The notes beneath the pieces were generated by a model. The model was not told where the DNA came from and did not search any database. It worked only from the letters and a program-made list of their open reading frames with translations. 64,000 bases of DNA from Nodosilinea sp. PGN35 (GTDB lineage: Bacteria > Cyanobacteriota > Cyanobacteriia > Phormidesmidales > Phormidesmidaceae), in assembly GCF_029109325.1 (NCBI RefSeq), contig NZ_JAQKQJ010000024.1, forward strand, positions 186,001-250,000. The letters run 5' to 3'. Numbering within the stretch: the first letter of the stretch is position 1; every line of letters starts with the position of its first letter. Positions 1 through 9,099 of the stretch are shown here, piece by piece. The position numbers were made by a program, and so were the translations under genes.

Positions 1-149
1 GGTGAGGGAGGTGAGGAATATATAGAAGGTAGAAAATGGGGGTTGTACCCGATCTGAGTCATGTAACCCCGATTTCCAAAAGGCCAAACCGTAGGGGCAA
101 AGGGTTGTTTGCCCAGCTGAATCGGGGGTTAGCCAAGGAGGATTTAGTA

Positions 150-1079
150 TTATTGCAGTGGCGGAGTGGCGACACTCGATGAAACTGAGCCGTGCCCTTC
201 TATAGATAGGGAATTGGTTGGCGCAGTGCTTGCCTTTTCAGGCTGTACGCCGGTCAGGTACTCGGGGTGGTTGAGTTCGCGCACCTTCAGCACAATTAAA
301 TACTCATAGAAGGCTTGGAGAGTGCACCAGGCCAGCCCGGCCCGGCCATCGCGCCAGCCACCCAGAATAAACATCATGTAGAGCCACCGGGTCAGAGGGC
401 GCATCGGCAGCCGCAGCGAGAGATCTTTGAGGGCGCGGCGGCGCTCGACTTCAGAGTTGCCCCAAAACATGGCTTGCCAGTCCACGCTCCCGCTCTGCAA
501 CTGCCGCAGGGTTTCGGCGGCCTCGTCGGTGGAGTAGCGGTTGTGCTTCTCAATCCAGCGGCTGAGGCCCTTGCTACAGGTGTAGTGGGGATAGGTCTCC
601 CGCAAAAAGCCGGTGGGGCCATCGACAATCTCGCGCTCGGTGTGGCCGTAGTCGTCAAACCAGACTCGGCCCCGCCGCAGTAGCCTCAGCTGGTAGCGCG
701 GAAACTGGGTGCTGCGGCGAATCCAATGGCCCATGAACATGACCCGCTCGGCCACGTAGTAGCCCACGGTATCCCTGTCCTGCTGAGATATCACCGCCAG
801 GCATTCGGCAAACAGCTCCGGCGTCATGCGCTCGTCGGCTTCGAGAATGTAGGCCCAGTCGTGGCGGTAGGGCACCTGCTCCAGCATCCAGGTGCGCTGC
901 TGGCCATGGCTGGCAAAGGGATGCTCAATGAAGCGCACGGGGTACTGGGTGGCGATCGCTCGGGTGCGATCGCTGCTGCACGAATCCACCACAATCACAT
1001 CGTCAGACAGCAGGGCCGACTCAATGCAGGCGGCAATGTCCCGCTCTTCGTTGTGGGTCAGGATAAAAATTGAGAACAT
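150..1079 (-). CDS. Family 2 glycosyltransferase
   Basis: A GT-A fold glycosyltransferase of the WaaE/KdtX-like branch of family 2, which usually transfers hexose to lipopolysaccharide core or other envelope glycans from a nucleotide sugar. The N-terminus has the family opening ILTHNEE, followed by DSCSSDRT (nucleotide binding) and EADER, which stands in the position of the metal-binding DXD-like motif. The C-terminal third is rich in Arg and aromatic residues with a hydrophobic segment near its end, suggesting membrane association. The frame can be extended 29 codons upstream to 1166. I place the start at the ATG at 1079 because the fold begins immediately there (MFSIFILTHNEE) and the extension resembles no part of the family. 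The acceptor cannot be read from sequence. Confidence 0.8.
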   Translation of the reverse strand: MFSIFILTHNEERDIAACIESALLSDDVIVVDSCSSDRTRAIATQYPVRFIEHPFASHGQQRTWMLEQVPYRHDWAYILEADERMTPELFAECLAVISQQDRDTVGYYVAERVMFMGHWIRRSTQFPRYQLRLLRRGRVWFDDYGHTEREIVDGPTGFLRETYPHYTCSKGLSRWIEKHNRYSTDEAAETLRQLQSGSVDWQAMFWGNSEVERRRALKDLSLRLPMRPLTRWLYMMFILGGWRDGRAGLAWCTLQAFYEYLIVLKVRELNHPEYLTGVQPEKASTAPTNSLSIEGHGSVSSSVATPPLQ

Positions 1080-1223
1080 GGCGCAGCGCATCCCAAGGGT
1101 AGAAAGGAACTCCTTCTCTGGTTTAGAGAACCCATTTTGGGCCCCAAACTGAAATTTACTCAGCAACTTTGCTCCCAGCCATAGTTCCCGGCTATCTTTA
1201 CGCTGTTGTCATGGCCGTTCAAC

Positions 1224-1249
1224 AAAAAGGGGCAGCCAACGGCTGCCCC
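1224..1249 (-). terminator. Rho-independent terminator after csbD
   Basis: A perfect 9-bp stem (GGGGCAGCC / GGCTGCCCC, 1229-1249) with a 3-nt loop. On the minus strand it is followed by five T residues (1224-1228). It lies 40 bases downstream of the CsbD stop codon and fits the intrinsic terminator pattern. Confidence 0.85.
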
Positions 1250-1289
1250 AGGCGGTCACTAATAGGGGTCACACGGTAGGCTGTAAGGC

Positions 1290-1472
1290 CTAGTCAATAG
1301 CATCTTTCAGAGCGTCTTTGACATCTTCTTTGGCGTGGGTAGCCTGGGCCTGGGCCTGCTTGGCCTCGCCCTCAGCCTTGCCCCTGGTGTCGCCAGTAAT
1401 CTCAGCCGCAGCGGCCTGCACTTTGCCTTCGATATTTTGGGCAGTGGCCTTAACGCGATCTTCAATGGACAT
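1290..1472 (-). CDS. CsbD family small stress protein
   Basis: A 60-residue highly charged helical protein with the CsbD-family layout: N-terminal MSIEDRVKATAQNIEGKVQ, a central AEITGD element, then Ala/Lys/Glu/Gln-rich repeats (KAEGEAKQAQAQ). CsbD proteins are general-stress proteins of unknown biochemical role. A purine-rich AAGGAA ribosome site precedes the ATG by about 9 bases. It is monocistronic and has its own terminator. Confidence 0.85.
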   Translation of the reverse strand: MSIEDRVKATAQNIEGKVQAAAAEITGDTRGKAEGEAKQAQAQATHAKEDVKDALKDAID

Positions 1473-1676
1473 AGGTTGAAATTCCTTAACGCTAATAACG
1501 CTAAACCTCCACTACTCTAGGGGTAGGCCTAGGGGTACAGCATCTACAGCAGGTAGCAAATCAGACTCTGCCAAAATGCAGAGACTTGGGTGAGGATATC
1601 CGTCTTAGGGGTGGCATAGAACCCGGCTCTATCCCGCGTTACACTGTTAAAAACCCGTATTTGGGCGTCTTCGGTT

Positions 1677-2360
1677 ATGAGTTTAGAGATTAAAGCCGTG
1701 CAGGCACCGTATGGCGATGCGACGTATCGTACGCCGCCCCCAGATTTGCCCTCTTTGCTGCTCAAGGAGCGAATTGTGTATCTGGGGTTGCCCCTGTTCT
1801 CGGGGGATGACATCAAACAGCAGGTGGGCATTGACGTCACCGAGCTGATCATTGCTCAGCTGCTGTTCTTGCAGTTTGACGACCCCGATAAGCCCATTTT
1901 CTTCTATATCAATTCCACCGGCACCTCCTGGTACGACGGCAACATGATCGGCTACGACACCGAAGCCTTTGCCATCTGCGACACCATGAACTACATCAAG
2001 CCCCCGGTGCACACTATCTGCATTGGTCAGGCCATGGGGTCGGCGGCGGTGATCTTGTCGGCGGGCACCAAGGGCTACCGGGCTAGCTTGCCCCACGCCC
2101 GCATTGTGCTCAACCAGCCCCGCAGCGGTGCCCAGGGGCAGGCCACCGACATCGAAATTCGGGCTAAAGAAGTGCTCGACAACAAGCGCTCGATGATGAG
2201 CATTCTGGCTAAGAGCACCGGCAAAAGCCTGGAACAGGTGATGCGCGACTCCGACCGCATGTTCTACATGAACCCTGAAGAGGCAAAGGAGTACGGCATC
2301 ATCGACCGGGTGCTGTCGAGCCGCAAAGAGCTGCCGGTACCTGCCGGTGCCGGAATTTAG
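1677..2360 (+). CDS. clpR: ClpR, catalytically inactive Clp protease core subunit
   Basis: A paralogue of ClpP, 227 aa, that pairs with ClpP3 in a mixed proteolytic ring served by ClpC in cyanobacteria and plastids. The fold motifs are kept (FFYINSTG near 75-82, the ALPH-like SLPH near 137-140). All three triad positions are substituted when aligned to the next gene: Gly121 for Ser, Asn146 for His and Met195 for Asp. That loss defines ClpR. The gene order clpR then clpP3, 117 nt apart, matches the known cyanobacterial operon. The start ATG at 1677 gives the expected N-terminus. Confidence 0.93.
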   Translation: MSLEIKAVQAPYGDATYRTPPPDLPSLLLKERIVYLGLPLFSGDDIKQQVGIDVTELIIAQLLFLQFDDPDKPIFFYINSTGTSWYDGNMIGYDTEAFAICDTMNYIKPPVHTICIGQAMGSAAVILSAGTKGYRASLPHARIVLNQPRSGAQGQATDIEIRAKEVLDNKRSMMSILAKSTGKSLEQVMRDSDRMFYMNPEEAKEYGIIDRVLSSRKELPVPAGAGI

Positions 2361-2477
2361 GCCACGCCCTGCACCTCGAAGGGCGATGGCGCAGCCTCCC
2401 CGCAGGGGAATCGCTCCCCCAAAAACCGGTTCTCACCAACTGTCTCCGTTGTTTTGTTTTTAGGTTGAAAGAGCACT

Positions 2478-3113
2478 ATGCCCATCGGCACTCCTAAGGT
2501 TCCCTATCGTTTGCCCGGTAGCCAGTACTCCCAGTGGGTCGATATCTACACCCGACTGAACCAGGAGCGCATTATTTTCCTGGGCCAAGAGGTGACTGAC
2601 AGTCTGGCAAACTCCATTGTGGCCGCCATGCTGTACCTCGATTCGGACGACAATACCAAGCCCATCTACCTCTACATCAACTCCCCCGGCGGGTCGGTGA
2701 CCGCAGGAATGGCTATCTACGACACCATGCAGTACATCAAGTCTGACGTGGTCACCATCTGCCTGGGGCTGGCCGCTTCCATGGGGGCGTTTTTGCTGGC
2801 CGCAGGCAGCAAGGGTAAGCGAGTCGCCCTGCCCCACTCGCGGATCATGATCCACCAGCCCATGGGGGGCACTGGACGACAGCGACTCCAGGCCAGCGAC
2901 ATCGCCATCGAAGCCAAGGAAATTCTGCGGGTTCGCCAAGAACTCAACGAAATGATGGCCCGCCACACCGGTCGCTCCATTGAGCAAATTCAAAAAGATA
3001 CCGATCGCGACTACTTTATGTCGGCAGAAGAGGCCGTGGCCTACGGCCTGATCGATCGGGTAATCGAAGACCGCACCCAGGAGTTGGCCTCCTCCGTGCC
3101 CGCTACGGTGTAA
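2478..3113 (+). CDS. clpP3: ATP-dependent Clp protease proteolytic subunit ClpP3
   Basis: A serine protease subunit of the Clp core, 211 aa. The catalytic triad is intact: Ser101 in AASMGA, His126 in IMIHQP and Asp178 in TDRDYF. Directly downstream of clpR, with which it is expected to form the heteromeric ClpP3/ClpR ring. The paralogue number is inferred from its partnership with clpR rather than from a tree. A J-domain gene follows closely on the same strand and may be co-transcribed. Confidence 0.93.
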   Translation: MPIGTPKVPYRLPGSQYSQWVDIYTRLNQERIIFLGQEVTDSLANSIVAAMLYLDSDDNTKPIYLYINSPGGSVTAGMAIYDTMQYIKSDVVTICLGLAASMGAFLLAAGSKGKRVALPHSRIMIHQPMGGTGRQRLQASDIAIEAKEILRVRQELNEMMARHTGRSIEQIQKDTDRDYFMSAEEAVAYGLIDRVIEDRTQELASSVPATV

Positions 3114-3188
3114 TTGGCTGCGCCATTTTCGCCGACAGTTGGCAGAATAGGGCCAGCACACGTACCTCATTGGGTTGAGTTCGCGAAT

Positions 3189-3845
3189 ATGGCGCTGGCG
3201 CACTACTACCGCATACTAGGGCTTCGCACCGGGGCCAGCTTTGGCGATGTCAAGTTGGCCTACCGCAACTTGGCCCGGCTGTACCATCCGGATGTCAATC
3301 CCGGTGACCAGCTGGCCAAGGAAAAATTTATTCAGGTTACCCAGGCTTACCAGGCTCTGGTCAATTCGCTGCCCCCCGAGGCTCTAAAAACGCCGCCCGC
3401 CGCCCGCGCCCCCCAGGCGGCGACGCCCCCGGCCTCGCCGCCGCTGTCCCACCCCCAGACCGTCTCTCCTCCCCCCGCCGAAACCCTGGAGCTGACCATT
3501 AGCCCTACCCCAGGCGGCTCGGCGGCGGATCAGCAGCTCAAGGTAAACAGCTTCAAACAGCTGCGGGAGTTGTTTCGGGGGCAGCGCTTTCCCCGCGCTG
3601 TTGCCCTGGTGGAGGGGCTGGTGCAGCGCTTTCCAGAAGATTCTGAAATCAGTCAGTGGCACGCCATTACCTACTATCGTTGGGGGCATGAGCTGCTCAA
3701 CACCGGCAACTACCAAAAGGCCGAAGCCTGCCTGAAAAAGGCCCGCCGCGTCGATCCCCAAAACCGCTCCCTACGTCAGGCGCTGCACCGCGACTTCCAG
3801 CGCCTGGAGCAGCTGCGCCAGCGGCCCATGGCCCAGGCCCAGTGA
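3189..3845 (+). CDS. J-domain (DnaJ-like) protein with C-terminal TPR-like region
   Basis: An Hsp70 co-chaperone-like protein. The J-domain occupies about residues 1-65 from the ATG at 3189 and carries the diagnostic HPD tripeptide (LYHPDVNPGD) that stimulates DnaK ATPase. A Pro/Ala-rich linker (about 80-125) follows, then a helical region with TPR-like pattern (YYRWGHELLNTGNYQKAEACLKKA is not quoted in full; its ALxxA-type spacing spans about 165-205). There is no Gly/Phe region or zinc finger, so this is a class III J-protein. The frame is open upstream to 3114 (TTG), but the J-domain begins right at ATG 3189. Possibly co-transcribed with clpR-clpP3, which would link it to protein quality control. 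Confidence 0.8.
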   Translation: MALAHYYRILGLRTGASFGDVKLAYRNLARLYHPDVNPGDQLAKEKFIQVTQAYQALVNSLPPEALKTPPAARAPQAATPPASPPLSHPQTVSPPPAETLELTISPTPGGSAADQQLKVNSFKQLRELFRGQRFPRAVALVEGLVQRFPEDSEISQWHAITYYRWGHELLNTGNYQKAEACLKKARRVDPQNRSLRQALHRDFQRLEQLRQRPMAQAQ

Positions 3846-3870
3846 GGCCCCAGCGCTAGCTGTTTGGCCC

Positions 3871-4944
3871 TCAGCCGTCGGCGATGATGCTCTCAAACCA
3901 CTGCTCAAAGCGGATGGCCAGGGCCGTGAGGGAATACTCGGTTTCGGCCTGGCGGCGGCAGGCGTGGCGATCGCACTCCCCAATCTTGCCAATCGCCTCC
4001 ACCAGCCCCAGCACATCGTCAGGTTCCACCAGCCAGCCGGTTTTGCCCGACCGCACGATCTCAGCCGGGCCGCCCCGCCGGTAGGCAATCACCGGCACGC
4101 CGCAGGCCAGCGCCTCGATCGCCACGTTGCCAAAGGCTTCGACCCAGCGCGGGGTCATCAGCAGGGCGCGACACTGGCGCAGCACCTGCTGTAGCTCAGC
4201 GGTGGGCAAAAAGCCCAGGTAACAGTCGGCAGCGCGGGGGAAGCGATCGCAGAGCCGCTCCCAGTAGTCGGTGTCCTCCAGCTTGCCCAAAATCTTCAGC
4301 GGGGCCTGGGCAATTTCAGCCGCCTCCAGGGCATCCTCCAGCCCTTTTTCGGGCGAGATGCGCCCCAGCCAGGCCAGGGCGTCGCCGGGGGTAGGGCAAA
4401 AGTCGTACAGCTCCAGATCGATAGCGCTGCTGAGAATTGCAAAGGCGTCGGCCACTCCAAAAGTTGCGGCCTGGGTGCGGGTGTAGGCCCCCAGCCGACC
4501 GGGGTAGCGCTGCGCCACCTGACCAATCGCCTCATCCATGGCCTCGCTGAGGGAGCCCATGGTGACAAAGTGGGCTACCGGCGTCGCCAAAAACTCTGTC
4601 AGGTAAAAGGGCAGCCAGTCGTAGGCCAAATTTACGATCAGGTCAAAGTCCTTTTGGTGCCGCCGGGCGTAGCGCCACATCGCGCCCAGCGCGCTGTCTG
4701 GGGGAATGACTACCGGTGCGCCGCGCCCCTGGGTGTGGGCCGTGGGCTGCAGCTGCCCCGGCATCGTCACGACGGGAACATTCCCCAGGCGCGACCCCTC
4801 AGGGGCCAGCACGGTGATCGGGTGACCGCGATCGCCCAGGCCCTGCACCAGGTTGAGCAGGGTGAGTTCGACGCCGCCCCCCAGGCCAGACCCCAGCGGC
4901 CCGACGGGAGTTGAGACAAACAGCAGGCGGCGGGGGAGGAGCAT
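3871..4944 (-). CDS. Family 4 glycosyltransferase
   Basis: A GT-B fold glycosyltransferase, 357 aa. The N-terminal acceptor domain opens with RRLLFVSTPVGPLGSG and a Gly-rich loop (GLGGGVELTL). The C-terminal donor domain has the LGRISPEKG element and the signature EAFGNVAIEALACGVPVIA, the EX7E motif that binds the nucleotide sugar. It transfers a sugar from an activated donor with retention of configuration; the substrate is not predictable. The minus-strand ATG at 4944 is immediately preceded by a long G/C-strand-asymmetric tract (4945-4970) and no Shine-Dalgarno is visible. Confidence 0.82.
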   Translation of the reverse strand: MLLPRRLLFVSTPVGPLGSGLGGGVELTLLNLVQGLGDRGHPITVLAPEGSRLGNVPVVTMPGQLQPTAHTQGRGAPVVIPPDSALGAMWRYARRHQKDFDLIVNLAYDWLPFYLTEFLATPVAHFVTMGSLSEAMDEAIGQVAQRYPGRLGAYTRTQAATFGVADAFAILSSAIDLELYDFCPTPGDALAWLGRISPEKGLEDALEAAEIAQAPLKILGKLEDTDYWERLCDRFPRAADCYLGFLPTAELQQVLRQCRALLMTPRWVEAFGNVAIEALACGVPVIAYRRGGPAEIVRSGKTGWLVEPDDVLGLVEAIGKIGECDRHACRRQAETEYSLTALAIRFEQWFESIIADG

Positions 4945-5027
4945 GGGTGGGGACGGGTGGGGGGTGGGGGAGTTTTGGATTTTGGGTTTTGGGTTTTGGA
5001 TTGAGAGGTGGGAGTGGGGGGAGATGG
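4945..5027. repeat. G-rich short tandem tract (potential G-quadruplex)
   Basis: The plus strand reads as consecutive runs of three to six G separated by one or two bases (4945-4970), then an imperfect TTTTGGG/TTTTGGAT repeat and a second G-run block to 5027. It occupies the leader of the minus-strand glycosyltransferase. Confidence 0.6.
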
Positions 5028-5124
5028 GGGAATCGGTTCCTGAGCGAAGTTGTTGGTTCTGTGGGCAGGCTTCCCTAACGCGCTAGTGTCTCCCGTCGGG
5101 GGCAAGGCGAGCGGAGACAGTGGG

Positions 5125-6525
5125 TTAGCTGGGGGGGAGGCGGTGGCTATCGCTGTCGTAGGGGGAGTTAGCATCGGGGGGCAGGGCTGGGTAGGCCGCG
5201 GCGGGGATGCGGTTGAGCTGGTTGAGCGCCCACTGGGCGGTTTCCTGTACGCTGGGGTCTGGGTCTTGGGTGGCGTGGGCCAGCATGTGGCTGAGCTGCA
5301 CCACTGTATCGTAGACCCGGCTGAGGTCGCGAATGGCGTTTTTGCGCACCTCGGGGCTGGGGTCTTGCAGGCCAAGGGCCAGGGCGCGGTGCATGGGCTT
5401 GAGGCTGCGGCTGCTGATCTCAGACAGGGCAGCGAGAATCAGGCTTTTTTCCTGGGAATCTGCCTCTAGGAGCCCGTTGATCAGAGGTTGAATTGCGTCG
5501 GCATTGCCCCGCTGACCCAGCTCCCAGATGGCGTGACGGCGCGCCGCCCCATCGCGGCTGCTCAGCTCATGCACAAGCGAATTGACAATATCCCCGGAGC
5601 TGAGGCGGGTGGTGGCCTCTAGGGGCGGGTCAGCCGTCTGGGAAACCGGGGGCTGGGCTGGGGCGGGTGCTGTTGAGGCGTCGGTGGGTGGAGTGGGGCT
5701 GACGGGGATGGTAAAATCCCCCGGCGGCACTGCGGCCCAAGGGTTGGCCGGAGCTTCCGGAACGGATAGGTGCCCTCGTTCGGATACTCCAGGCTTTGCC
5801 GATCGCCCGCGCCCCAAAAACCGCCATCCCCCCAGACAGCCGACCAGCGCCAGGCCGCCCAAAACCCACCAGCCCCAGCGGCGAACGGGGGAGGTATTCT
5901 CAACCGCATCGGCAGCTTTTGCCTCGGCGGTCTCAGCGGTTGCTGAACCCTCTGGCTCAGCGCTGGGGGATGCAGCCGGTGCCGCAGTCTCGACCGCAGG
6001 CCCTGGGGCCGCTGCGGGGGCCGAAGTGCTGGCCGTTGCCACCTCAGGGTCCCTGGATTCTGCAGCGGAGGAGAACAGCACGGGTGCCTCTGCCCCGGCG
6101 GGCGTACTTGCCGTGAGCAGCTCGGGGGTGCTCATGCGCTGCCACGTCGCCTGGTCAAGGGTGCCGTTGGCGGGCAGCCCAGCGCTGGTTTGAAAAGCGG
6201 CGATCGCCGCCTGGGTCGGCCCCCCGTAGCGGCCATCCAGCGGCCCCTGGTAGAGGCCCAGCAGCCGCATCTGCCGCTGGAGCATAATCACTTCGTCGCC
6301 CTCTGCCCCCGGCTGGAGCAGCACCGGGTTAGGCTCAGGAGCCGCCGCCTGGGCCGCCGCCGGAGCCGTGCTGCCTGGGGCGATTCCCCCCTGGGGAGGC
6401 TGCGCCATCGCCCCCACCAACCCAGGGAGGCAAGCCGCCGACAAACCCGCCGCGATCGCCAGCATAGACCCCGCCCCGCTGCGGCAGCCTGGCCCTCTCC
6501 CCGACAGTAGCATTTTAAACTTCAT
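5125..6525 (-). CDS. Membrane protein with peptidoglycan-binding domain and HEAT repeats
   Basis: A 466-aa multidomain protein. The N-terminus has a signal-peptide-like segment (hydrophobic stretch about residues 20-40). Residues about 70-135 form a PG_binding_1 domain (LLQPGAEGDEVIMLQRQ, then DGRYGGPTQAAIAAFQ), which contacts peptidoglycan. A Pro/Ala/Glu-rich linker leads to one transmembrane helix (WGWWVLGGLALVGCLGGW, about residue 220). After another Pro-rich linker the C-terminus holds HEAT repeats (RDGAARRHAIWELGQRG, DPSPEVRKNAIRDL, DPDPSVQETAQWAL). Topology suggests the wall-binding part outside and the HEAT platform inside the cell. That orientation, and any structural or sensory role, is inference. 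Confidence 0.72.
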   Translation of the reverse strand: MKFKMLLSGRGPGCRSGAGSMLAIAAGLSAACLPGLVGAMAQPPQGGIAPGSTAPAAAQAAAPEPNPVLLQPGAEGDEVIMLQRQMRLLGLYQGPLDGRYGGPTQAAIAAFQTSAGLPANGTLDQATWQRMSTPELLTASTPAGAEAPVLFSSAAESRDPEVATASTSAPAAAPGPAVETAAPAASPSAEPEGSATAETAEAKAADAVENTSPVRRWGWWVLGGLALVGCLGGWRFLGRGRSAKPGVSERGHLSVPEAPANPWAAVPPGDFTIPVSPTPPTDASTAPAPAQPPVSQTADPPLEATTRLSSGDIVNSLVHELSSRDGAARRHAIWELGQRGNADAIQPLINGLLEADSQEKSLILAALSEISSRSLKPMHRALALGLQDPSPEVRKNAIRDLSRVYDTVVQLSHMLAHATQDPDPSVQETAQWALNQLNRIPAAAYPALPPDANSPYDSDSHRLPPS

Positions 6526-6782
6526 ATTGGCCCATGGCTGGCGGCAACGGTTCCCCAGTGCAGATGACCCTAAGGTAACTTAACCTGCCAAGGGCGGCGC
6601 GATCTAGGGTGAGGGGTAGGGGGTGGAGGAGTAGGGGCAGCGGTTGATATTTCTTATACGGCCGTTATCTACACCAGGATCGCCCACCTGTTTTCTCGTT
6701 GGGAAAGTTACCCAAGCAGTCAGCTCCGGATAACCACTCGCCTACCTACCCATCCACCTCACACCCCACGCCCCACCCCCAC

Positions 6783-7802
6783 CTAATCTGGCTCCACCGG
6801 GGTTCTCTCCGTCGAGGTTGCGGCCTCGTAGGCCAGACTCAGCTGGCGCAGCTTCTGAGTCAGGGCATCGCGCTGGTTGATCAGGTAGATGCTGACCAGG
6901 GTAAAGCTGACCCCAACCCACTGGAGCGAACTCAGGGTTTCGCCCAAAAACAGGTTGCCAAACAGCAGAGCAAAGACCGGCGTCAAGAAAGTTAGAGCGC
7001 TGAGGCTGGTGAGGTTGCCCTGGGCCGCCAAGAAAAAGAAAATGCCGTAGGCCAGGGCGCTGCCAAAGACGGTCGAGTAGGCGATCGCCCCCCAGTCGAG
7101 CCCCGTTAGCCCCTGCCAGGGCTGTACTTCTCCCAGGGCCGACAGCCCGAACAGGGGCATGCCCCCCAGTACCATGTGCCAGCCCGTCGCCACCACCGGA
7201 TCGACGTGGCGGCACACGTAGCGAATCAAAATTGTGCCAGTGGCCATCGACAGGGCCGCCAGCAGCATCAGCCATTCGCCCCCCTGCAAAAGCGTGTTCA
7301 GGGCCGTGCCCCCCGTCAGCCAGGCGGTATCGCCCTGAAAGAGCGAAAAAATCCACTCGTCGGGCAGGCCCAGCAGGCTGATGCCCGCAATGCCCCACAG
7401 CAAACCAATCCAGCCCAGAGCACCGATGTGCTCGCCAAACAGACCCCGCGCCATCACCGCCACCGCCAGGGGCTGAGAGTCAATCATCACCGAGCCCAGC
7501 CCCGCCCCGGTGCGCTGGAGCCCTGCCGCCAAAAACCCCTGAAACAGCGTGCCATCCACCAGGGCAAAGAGCGCTATCCACAGCCAGCCCCGGCGACTAA
7601 TGGCCTGGGAACGACCCAGCAACAATCCCGCCAGCAGCACGAGGAGCCCAGCGGGCACCAGCCGCATACCCGCCATAAAGAATGGCGTAGTGTGGGGCAT
7701 GGCTCCTTTCATCGCCACCATGGCGGTACCCCACAAAAAGAAAGGGGCAATCAGCACTACAGGGTTGCGGGTAGCCGATAGGGGAGGGGAGGTTGAGGCC
7801 AT
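6783..7802 (-). CDS. EamA/DMT-superfamily membrane transporter
   Basis: A 339-aa protein with about ten hydrophobic segments arranged as two EamA halves, typical of drug/metabolite exporters of the RhaT/YdcZ type. The second half ends with the conserved FLGETLSSLQWVGVSFTLVS element found in EamA proteins (glutamate followed by a last amphipathic helix). A short charged cytoplasmic tail follows. The substrate is unknown. The start at 7802 (MASTSPPLS) is followed at once by the first membrane segment. The gene is divergent from sppA across a 293-nt gap in which I see no other feature. Confidence 0.8.
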   Translation of the reverse strand: MASTSPPLSATRNPVVLIAPFFLWGTAMVAMKGAMPHTTPFFMAGMRLVPAGLLVLLAGLLLGRSQAISRRGWLWIALFALVDGTLFQGFLAAGLQRTGAGLGSVMIDSQPLAVAVMARGLFGEHIGALGWIGLLWGIAGISLLGLPDEWIFSLFQGDTAWLTGGTALNTLLQGGEWLMLLAALSMATGTILIRYVCRHVDPVVATGWHMVLGGMPLFGLSALGEVQPWQGLTGLDWGAIAYSTVFGSALAYGIFFFLAAQGNLTSLSALTFLTPVFALLFGNLFLGETLSSLQWVGVSFTLVSIYLINQRDALTQKLRQLSLAYEAATSTERTPVEPD

Positions 7803-8095
7803 GGGGTAGAAACGGGAGACGGTGGGTTGAGGGCTGACCCAGAGGAAATGGCTTTTGGCAGGACTGCCTTTGGCGATCGCCGCGCAAACAGCTTTCTTTA
7901 AGGAATGTTAACGCAGTTCGGGGTTGGATGCTGTTCCCTCAAAACCGCTCAAGCAGAATCGCTCAATTCCAACCTGCCACGGCGCTATGCCCCGCCCCAG
8001 TGTTGTTTTGGCTACAATAAAGCCCGGCCCTAGCATGCTTACCGCCAGGGCTATCTGGCCTTTTCCCTTGTCCGCCTACAGTTGTTGATACCCCT

Positions 8096-8959
8096 ATGGT
8101 CTGGCCGTTTTCTCCCCGTTTTCGCAAGTCCATTGCCCGCATTGAGGTCACTGGCGTGATCGCCGCCGCCACCCGCAAACGGATGCTTGAGGCCCTCAAA
8201 GAAATCGAGGAAAAGCGCTTTCCGGCTCTGCTGCTGCGCATCGACAGCCCCGGCGGCACCGTGGGCGACTCCCAAGAGATCTACACCGCCCTCAAGCGGC
8301 TCAAGGACAAGCTCAAAATTGTGGCCAGCTTTGGCAATATCTCCGCCTCGGGCGGCGTCTACATTGGCATGGGGGCCAACCACATTGTGGCCAATCCCGG
8401 CACTATCACCGGCAGCATCGGTGTAATTTTGCGGGGCAACAACCTGGAGCGCCTGCTCGACAAGGTGGGTGTTTCGTTCAAAGTGATCAAGTCTGGCCCC
8501 TACAAAGACATCCTGGCCTTCGATCGCGAGCTTACCGATCCCGAAAAGGGCATTCTCCAGGAGCTCATTGACGTGAGCTACAGCCAGTTTGTCAAAACCG
8601 TGGCCGAGGCTCGCCAGCTCAGCGAAGCGACCGTACGCAGCTTTGCCGACGGCCGCATTTTTACCGGTGAACAGGCCCTGCAGCTGGGCGTCGTTGACCG
8701 CCTCGGCAGCGAGGAAGACGCCCGTCGCTGGGCCGCCGAACTGGCCGGGCTCGACCCCGACAAAACCGAATGCATCACCTTTGATGAAAAAAAGCCGCTC
8801 CTGCGGCGGCTGGTTCCTGGCAACAGCAGCGCCAGCGTGCAAGGTTCTGGGGGGCTGGCCTACCCGACGCTGGCAGTACCGGCCCTCAATGCAACCCTGG
8901 AATGGCTTGAGTTTGAGCGCTCAACTAGCGGTGTGCCCCTGTGGCTCTATCGTCCCTAA
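8096..8959 (+). CDS. sppA: Signal peptide peptidase SppA, short form
   Basis: A membrane-associated serine protease of the S49 family that degrades cleaved signal peptides. In cyanobacteria, SppA homologues have also been tied to phycobilisome and membrane-protein turnover. At 287 aa it is the single-domain short form. Aligned to the Bacillus enzyme, Ser85 (in SASGGVY) and Lys137 (in SGPYKDI) form the Ser-Lys dyad with the expected 52-residue spacing. The N-terminal segment is only weakly hydrophobic, so membrane anchoring is less clear than in long forms. The ATG at 8096 gives the usual start. aroH follows on the same strand after 140 nt. Confidence 0.88.
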   Translation: MVWPFSPRFRKSIARIEVTGVIAAATRKRMLEALKEIEEKRFPALLLRIDSPGGTVGDSQEIYTALKRLKDKLKIVASFGNISASGGVYIGMGANHIVANPGTITGSIGVILRGNNLERLLDKVGVSFKVIKSGPYKDILAFDRELTDPEKGILQELIDVSYSQFVKTVAEARQLSEATVRSFADGRIFTGEQALQLGVVDRLGSEEDARRWAAELAGLDPDKTECITFDEKKPLLRRLVPGNSSASVQGSGGLAYPTLAVPALNATLEWLEFERSTSGVPLWLYRP

Positions 8960-9099
8960 GTCCTCCCTGGGGATCGTCTGTGGGGAGGGCACCGATCGCA
9001 GCCTGGTAGGATTAAAGCGGTAAAATGCAGTCACTTCTCTGCCCACTGGTGCCGTCGGTGCCCCTGGGGTTTGGAAGAATGACCTTTGGAGGCGAACGC

